In this document: positions 59,318-64,000 of the stretch, piece after piece
Layout of the letters: the number at the start of each line of letters is the position of its first letter
How positions within the stretch are numbered: the first letter of the stretch is position 1
NCBI GenBank assembly: GCA_937983105.1
Contig: CALKAM010000170.1
Location: 1-64,000 of the forward strand
Direction: 5' to 3'
Length of the DNA: 64,000 nt
Origin: Planifilum sp021793745
GTDB lineage: Bacteria; Bacillota; Bacilli; Thermoactinomycetales; DSM-44946
Translations under genes and position numbers: made by a program
The notes under the pieces: generated by a model
Told to the model about the DNA's origin: nothing
Seen by the model: the letters and a program-made list of their open reading frames with translations, nothing else
Database searches by the model: none

Positions 59318-59404
59318 GGCGGGAGCGATCCGCGGCCGGTCAAACAGACGTTTACCGACAGCAGTCGATTCCCGTCCCCTATTCATCGACGGGAGGAGAT
59401 CGCA

Positions 59405-60313
59405 TTGCGAGAAGGAATCAAGTGGGTCTGTCTGGCCTCCGTTCTCTGGGGAACTGCGGGGTTGGTGGGGAAGGGATTGACGGCCGATCACGGCCTCGAT
59501 CCGCTGGCCGTCGCTGCCTGGCGGCTGTTGATCAGCTCCCCCCTGCTGCTGGTTGCCGCGTGGCGGGAGGGTCGCCGCATCGAGACCAAAGGGGAATCGC
59601 TGCGCCCCCATGCGAGGTGGTTCCTGCTGTTCGGACTGGCGGTGGCAGGGTATCAGCTGGGGTATTTTTCGGCGGTGGATCGAACCATGGTGGCCACCGC
59701 GACCCTTCTCGCCGTGTGTACCGCTCCGCTGTTTGTGGCGCTGGTGGCCCGCTGGGCCTTCGGAGAGCGGCTCACCTTCCGGGTGACGGGGGCCCTGGTG
59801 TTAGGGTTGGCTGGAACGATGCTGCTGATCGGCCTCGACAGCTTGGTCGGCCTGGTGAATCCGCGCTGGTGGTCGGGGAATTTGCTGGCCCTGATCGCTG
59901 CGCTATGCTACGGAGGGTACATCCTGATCGGAAAGCGCTTGACGGGCGAACTGCCGCCGATCCGCATCGTCGCCGTCGCGTTCACCCTCGGAGCGGTCTT
60001 TCTGCTCCCTTTCCTCCACTTTCCCGATTTTTCCTGGGAAGCCTGGGGGATGATCCTCTATTTGGGACTGGTTCCCACGGGTGTTGCTTACATGTTCTAT
60101 ATTACCGGTCTGAACCGGACCACGGCGACCAAAGCGTCCATCGCTGCTCTCCTGGAGCCGCTGACGGCGACGCTTCTCGCAGTAGCTCTGCTGGGGGAGC
60201 GGCTCAGCCCATCGGAATGGGCCGGAGCCTCTCTGCTCCTTTTTTCCCTGTTTTTGCTGGCTTCTCCGGGAGGGGTTCAAGAACAGCCCCGCCCCCGCGG
60301 GAAGATCGGGTAG
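59405..60313 (+). CDS. EamA/DMT family transporter
   Basis: A 302-residue ten-helix transporter made of two EamA repeats. The first begins WVCLASVLWGTAGLVGKGL; the second begins NLLALIAALCYGGYILIGKRL and ends with the typical NRTTATKASIAALLEPLTATLLAVALLGERLS. The family exports amino acids, metabolites or nucleotides. It starts at TTG 59405 with GGGAGGAG upstream. The substrate is unknown. It may be controlled through the upstream leader ORF. Confidence 0.88.
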   Translation: MREGIKWVCLASVLWGTAGLVGKGLTADHGLDPLAVAAWRLLISSPLLLVAAWREGRRIETKGESLRPHARWFLLFGLAVAGYQLGYFSAVDRTMVATATLLAVCTAPLFVALVARWAFGERLTFRVTGALVLGLAGTMLLIGLDSLVGLVNPRWWSGNLLALIAALCYGGYILIGKRLTGELPPIRIVAVAFTLGAVFLLPFLHFPDFSWEAWGMILYLGLVPTGVAYMFYITGLNRTTATKASIAALLEPLTATLLAVALLGERLSPSEWAGASLLLFSLFLLASPGGVQEQPRPRGKIG

Positions 60314-60387
60314 CCGGGCTGCTGCGGAGAAGGGGCGATGGATCCGCTTGAGAAAATGGCAAAGTACGACAAGGGGGTTTATATTCA

Positions 60388-60621
60388 ATGGCCTACGTGA
60401 TCACTTCACCCTGTAAGGACGAAAAGGCTGCCGAATGCGTTGAAGTATGTCCCGTCGATGCGATTCACGGTGACGATGTCCAGTATTACATCGATCCGGA
60501 CACCTGCATCGACTGCGGTGCCTGCGAACCGGTCTGCCCGGTGGAGGCGATCTACCAGGAAGATATGGTTCCCGAAGAGGAGCAGGAATACATCGAGATC
60601 AACGCCAACTTCTTCAAGTGA
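60388..60621 (+). CDS. 4Fe-4S ferredoxin
   Basis: A 77-residue two-cluster ferredoxin. The first motif is irregular (PCKDEKAAECVEVCPVDAI) and the second canonical (CIDCGACEPVCPVEAI), followed by an acidic tail. This is the Bacillus-type 7Fe/8Fe ferredoxin layout, a small soluble electron carrier. ATG 60388 follows AAGGGGG. It is monocistronic and terminates at a strong hairpin. Confidence 0.93.
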   Translation: MAYVITSPCKDEKAAECVEVCPVDAIHGDDVQYYIDPDTCIDCGACEPVCPVEAIYQEDMVPEEEQEYIEINANFFK

Positions 60622-60628
60622 GCCTGCG

Positions 60629-60665
60629 GCGCGGGTGTCGGCATCCGCACCCGCGCCTTTTTCCA
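60629..60665 (+). terminator. Ferredoxin gene terminator
   Basis: GGCGCGGGTG pairs with GCACCCGCGCC, followed by five T residues. Confidence 0.85.
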
Positions 60666-60851
60666 GCTTGGACGGAATTTTCCGGGAATCGCAAAGTTTT
60701 TGTACCCCCCTTGACGCCGGAGGTTCATCAGATAAATAATAATCTTGAAAGCACTTTTTTCAAAGACTCGGGCCGTTGCCTGGACGAAGACTCTGCAAGG
60801 GATGTCAGAGAAGGCGCCTATCTGCGAAAGGTGTTTTTTTCTCAGCCTTAA

Positions 60852-60871
60852 ATGAATGACCATTCATTCAT
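60852..60871 (+). promoter_or_regulatory. FadR-type operator
   Basis: ATGAATGACCATTCATTCAT is a perfect 8-bp inverted repeat around CCAT. It is the site type bound by the TetR-family FadR of Bacillus, released by long-chain acyl-CoA. It lies 44 bp before fadN. No fadR gene is in the window. Confidence 0.85.
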
Positions 60872-60914
60872 AACGTTTTTTGCGGTAGGCGAAAACGGGA
60901 GAGGAGGATCGACT

Positions 60915-63314
60915 GTGCCGAAGATTAAACGGGCCGCCGTGCTCGGTGCCGGGGTGATGGGGGCCGCCATCGCCGGGCACCTGGCCAACGTGGGCATTCC
61001 CACTTATCTGTTGGACATCGTTCCGAGGGAATTGACGGAGGAGGAAAAGCGAAAGGGTTTGACGCTGGACGATCCCCGGGTGCGCAATCGTTTGGCCCAG
61101 GCCGGTAAGGATCGCCTCTTGAAGGAGAAGCCGTCGCCTCTGTATCACAGGGATGCGGCGAATCTGATCACCGTGGGCAACCTGGAGGACGACCTCGACA
61201 AGCTGGGTGAAGTGGACTGGATCGTCGAGGCGGTGGTCGAAAATCTGAAGATCAAACAGGACCTCTATGCCAAGGTGGAACAGGTCTGGAAACCGGGGAC
61301 GATTGTCAGCTCCAACACCTCGGGAATCTCCATCCACGCGATGGTGGAGGGGCGCTCGGAAGAGTTCCGGTCCCATTTCCTGGGGACGCACTTTTTCAAT
61401 CCGCCCCGCTACATGAAGCTGTTGGAGATTATCCCGACCGAGGCGACCCGCCCGGACATCGTGGAGGCGATGAAAACCTTCGCCGAGGAAGTGCTGGGCA
61501 AGGGGGTCGTCGTGGCCAAGGACACGCCCAACTTCATCGCCAACCGGATCGGCGTCTACGGCCTGCAGGTATCGTTGAAGGCGATGCTGGAGGCCGGACT
61601 GGGGCCGGATGAAGTGGATGCCATCACCGGCCGGGCGATGGGCCGTCCCAAGAGCGCCACGTTCCGCACCCTGGACCTGGTCGGTTTGGATACCTTCGTC
61701 CACGTCGCCAACAACGTCCGGGAAAATGTAAGCGATCCCGCCGAGAAGGAAACCTTCGTCGTATCTCCGCTGCTTCAAACCATGGTGGAGCGGAAGTGGC
61801 TGGGTCAAAAGACGGGGCAGGGTTTCTACAAAAAGGTGAAGGGGGAAAAGGGCAGCGAGATTCTCGCCCTGGATCCGGAGACGATGGAATACCGTCCCCG
61901 CAAGAAGCTGCGCGCCCCCTCCCTGGAAGCGGCCAAACGGGCCAAATCCCTGCCGGAAAAGCTCCAGGCCCTGGTGTATGCCGATGATGTGGCGGGCCGC
62001 TTCGCCTGGGAGATCACGAAAAAGACCCTCCTGTATTCAGCGGCGCGCATTCCGGAGATCGCCGACGACATCGTGAGCGTCGACCGGGCGATGAAGTGGG
62101 GCTTCAACTGGGATCTGGGACCCTTCGAAATGTGGGACGCCATCGGCGTGGAGAAGTCCGTCGCCCGCATGCGCGAAGAGGGGGAAACGATTCCGCCCCT
62201 CGTGGAGGAGCTGCTCGCATCCGGCGCCAAATCCTTCTACGGGGAGGAAGGCGGAAAAGTTCGCCACTTCCACATCGGCGGGAAGTTCCGTGACGTGGAG
62301 GAGCATCCCAAGACCCTTTCTCTGGATCGCCTGAAGCAGCAGAACCGGGTGATCAAGGCCAACAAGGGGGCCAGCCTGATCGACATCGGTGACGATGTGG
62401 CCCTGCTCGAATTCCATTCCCCCAAAAACGCCATCGGCGCCGACATCATCATGATGATCAACGCGGCGGTGAAGGAGGTTTCCGCCAACTATCGAGGGCT
62501 GGTCATCGGCAACCAGGGGACCAATTTCTGCGTCGGCGCCAACCTGATGCTGATCCTGATGGAGGCCCAGGACCAAAACTGGCCGGAGCTCGACCTGATG
62601 GTCCGCCAGTTCCAGAAGGCGATGGGATCCCTCCGCTACCTGGACCGTCCGGTGGTGGCCGCTCCCTTCGGCATGGCCCTGGGCGGCGGAGTGGAAGTTT
62701 GCCTCCCGGCGGACCGCATCCAGGCGTCGGCGGAAACCTACATGGGCCTGGTGGAAGTGGGCGTCGGCCTGATTCCCGGCGGCGGCGGAAACAAGGAGAT
62801 GCTCCTCCGCTGGACCGAAGGGGTGGATCCGAAGGAAAAGCTCGTCCTGCAGCCCCTGGTGAACAAGGTGTTCGAGATCATCGGCATGGCCAAGGTGTCC
62901 ACCAGCGCGCACGAAGCCCGGGACTACAAGTTCCTGCGGCCCTATGACGGCATCACCGTCAACCGGGATCACCTCCTGTACGACGCCAAGCAGGTGGTTC
63001 TGGCGATGGACCGGGCCGGATACCGGCCGCCGCAGCCCCGGAAGATTCCCGTGGTGGGTGAGTCGGGCTACAACGTGCTGAAACTGGGCGCCTACAACCT
63101 GCTGCAGTCGGGCTATATCACGGAGCACGACTACAAGATCGCCAGCAAGCTGGCCTATGTCCTGGCGGGAGGCGAAGTGCCCGAAGGGACGCTGGTCGAT
63201 GAGCAGTACCTGCTGGATCTGGAGCGGGAGGCCTTCCTCAGCCTGGCCGGGGAGCCGAAGTCCCAGCAGCGCATGATGCACATGCTGACCAAGAACAAGC
63301 CGCTTCGGAACTGA
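60915..63314 (+). CDS. fadN: 3-hydroxyacyl-CoA dehydrogenase / enoyl-CoA hydratase
   Basis: A 799-residue beta-oxidation enzyme. The N-terminal NAD-binding domain starts RAAVLGAGVMGAAIAGHLAN, with GTHFFNPPRYMKLLEIIPT in the dehydrogenase core. The C-terminal crotonase part has NAIGADIIMMI, FCVGANLML and the oxyanion-type PFGMALGGGVEVCLPADRI. This order, dehydrogenase first, is that of FadN, not proteobacterial FadB. It starts at GTG 60915 after GGAGGATCG; the frame is open from the operator. It is co-transcribed with fadA. Confidence 0.95.
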   Translation: MPKIKRAAVLGAGVMGAAIAGHLANVGIPTYLLDIVPRELTEEEKRKGLTLDDPRVRNRLAQAGKDRLLKEKPSPLYHRDAANLITVGNLEDDLDKLGEVDWIVEAVVENLKIKQDLYAKVEQVWKPGTIVSSNTSGISIHAMVEGRSEEFRSHFLGTHFFNPPRYMKLLEIIPTEATRPDIVEAMKTFAEEVLGKGVVVAKDTPNFIANRIGVYGLQVSLKAMLEAGLGPDEVDAITGRAMGRPKSATFRTLDLVGLDTFVHVANNVRENVSDPAEKETFVVSPLLQTMVERKWLGQKTGQGFYKKVKGEKGSEILALDPETMEYRPRKKLRAPSLEAAKRAKSLPEKLQALVYADDVAGRFAWEITKKTLLYSAARIPEIADDIVSVDRAMKWGFNWDLGPFEMWDAIGVEKSVARMREEGETIPPLVEELLASGAKSFYGEEGGKVRHFHIGGKFRDVEEHPKTLSLDRLKQQNRVIKANKGASLIDIGDDVALLEFHSPKNAIGADIIMMINAAVKEVSANYRGLVIGNQGTNFCVGANLMLILMEAQDQNWPELDLMVRQFQKAMGSLRYLDRPVVAAPFGMALGGGVEVCLPADRIQASAETYMGLVEVGVGLIPGGGGNKEMLLRWTEGVDPKEKLVLQPLVNKVFEIIGMAKVSTSAHEARDYKFLRPYDGITVNRDHLLYDAKQVVLAMDRAGYRPPQPRKIPVVGESGYNVLKLGAYNLLQSGYITEHDYKIASKLAYVLAGGEVPEGTLVDEQYLLDLEREAFLSLAGEPKSQQRMMHMLTKNKPLRN

Positions 63315-63355
63315 GTCCGTAGGCGTAAAAGGGATACAAGGAAGGAGAGGAGAGT

Positions 63356-64000
63356 ATGCGCGAAGCAGTGATCGTGGCGGGAGCCCGGACGGCGGTCGGC
63401 AAGGCCCACAAGGGCACGCTGAAGAACACCCGCCCCGAGGAGCTGGGAGCCGCCGTCGTCGGGGAACTGATGCGCCGGGTTCCCCAGGTGGATCCCAAGG
63501 AAGTGGAAGACGTGATCATGGGCTGTGCCATGCCGGAAGGGGAGCAGGGACTGAACATCGCCCGGATCATCGCTGTCCGCGCCGGCCTCCCCACGGAGGT
63601 TCCGGGGGTGACGGTCAACCGGTTCTGCTCTTCCGGACTGCAGACGATCGCCATGGCCGCGGAAAAGATCATGTGCGGCTTCGCCGACGTGGTGATCGCC
63701 GGCGGCGTGGAGAGCATGAGCATGGTACCGATGACGGGTTACAAGCCCTCCCCCAACCCCTACCTGATGGAGCATTATCCCCAGATCTACATGTCGATGG
63801 GGCACACGGCCGAGGAAGTGGCCAGAAGGTTCGGCGTCTCCCGGGAGGATCAGGACCGCTTCGCCGTGGAGAGCCACCGGAAGGCCCACCGGGCGATCCA
63901 GGAGGGCAAATTCAAAGATGAGATCGTTCCGGTCACCGTCAAGGAGCGGTACATCGACGAAAACGGCAAACTGCAGGAGAAGGAGGTCGTCTTCGACACC
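63356..64000 (+). CDS. fadA: Acetyl-CoA acyltransferase (thiolase), 3' end outside the window
   Basis: The first 215 codons of a thiolase. It opens REAVIVAGARTAVGKAHKG, has the acyl-accepting Cys91 in NRFCSSGLQTIA, and AGGVESMSMVPM. It carries out the last step of beta-oxidation on the product of FadN. ATG 63356 follows GGAAGGAGAGG, 42 bp after fadN, so both are under the FadR-type operator. The C-terminal Cys and His active-site motifs lie beyond the window end. Confidence 0.95.
   Translation, partial: MREAVIVAGARTAVGKAHKGTLKNTRPEELGAAVVGELMRRVPQVDPKEVEDVIMGCAMPEGEQGLNIARIIAVRAGLPTEVPGVTVNRFCSSGLQTIAMAAEKIMCGFADVVIAGGVESMSMVPMTGYKPSPNPYLMEHYPQIYMSMGHTAEEVARRFGVSREDQDRFAVESHRKAHRAIQEGKFKDEIVPVTVKERYIDENGKLQEKEVVFDT

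Noticed and set aside
59422..60351. Alternative 309-codon frame overlapping the EamA gene
   Set aside because: The other frame gives a coherent ten-helix transporter with family motifs and a good RBS; this one is Gly/Arg-rich noise.
1..64000. CRISPR arrays, tRNA genes, intact insertion sequences or prophage
   Set aside because: I scanned for regularly spaced repeats, cloverleaf-like motifs, terminal inverted repeats with transposases, and phage genes; none was convincing. A tRNA or covariance-model scan would settle the RNA part.

Overview
The window looks like chromosomal DNA of a G+C-rich, spore-former-type Firmicute (Bacillales). Thermoactinomycetaceae is my best guess, but this is inference from gene content and not a phylogeny. 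Pointers are an S-box (SAM-I) leader on methionine genes, a FapR-type operator on fabI, a FadR-type operator on a fadN-fadA operon, EcsAB, OpuC, DUF1811/YfhH and DUF2512/YndM-like proteins, a class D-like sortase with LPKTA substrates, and frequent GTG/TTG starts behind GGAGG ribosome-binding sites. I see no rRNA, tRNA, CRISPR array, integrase or intact insertion sequence.

Layout. 1-3.3 kb: a TetR regulator with two identical palindromic operators and an ABC-2 exporter operon. 3.4-8.4 kb: L-2-hydroxyglutarate oxidase (lhgO) facing an acyl-CoA synthetase gene, then a second copy of the unit in which the synthetase survives and lhgO is a decayed C-terminal scrap. 8.6-15.7 kb: murQ, a dicarboxylate/glutamate symporter, a one-permease osmoprotectant (OpuC) operon, an AIM24 protein and a VOC protein. 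15.8-21.5 kb: SAM riboswitch, metH and yitJ. 21.9-25.4 kb: ecsAB, small genes and a 38-residue membrane peptide.

25.4-34.7 kb (minus strand): the most unusual region. It carries a TcpC/TcpE/VirB4/VirB6-like type IV secretion (conjugation-type) operon ending in a transglycosylase-M23 wall hydrolase. Directly upstream lie a sortase and a proline/serine-rich LPKTA surface protein. No relaxase, FtsK-type coupling ATPase, integrase or excisionase is present in the window.

35-43.7 kb: ispH and a set of housekeeping or poorly known genes, including an orphan FlhA-C-terminal-like protein, an L,D-transpeptidase and a ThuA/Gfo-Idh pair. 44.1-47.7 kb: an asymmetric heterodimeric ABC exporter. 48-49.5 kb: fabI under a FapR-type box, then speD behind a strongly foldable leader RNA. 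49.7-55.5 kb: a xylose operon (xylA, xylB, sugar/H+ symporter, galM) whose control region contains an 82-bp element present twice. 55.7-60.6 kb: a second LPKTA protein, mtnK-mtnA (methylthioribose salvage) behind a cre-like palindrome, an EamA transporter preceded by a 17-codon leader ORF, and a ferredoxin. 60.9-64 kb: fadN and the start of fadA (cut by the window end).

Metabolic links within the window: metH, yitJ, mtnK, mtnA and speD all touch the methionine/SAM/polyamine cycle. The two synthetases, fadN, fadA and fabI cover fatty-acid activation, oxidation and synthesis.
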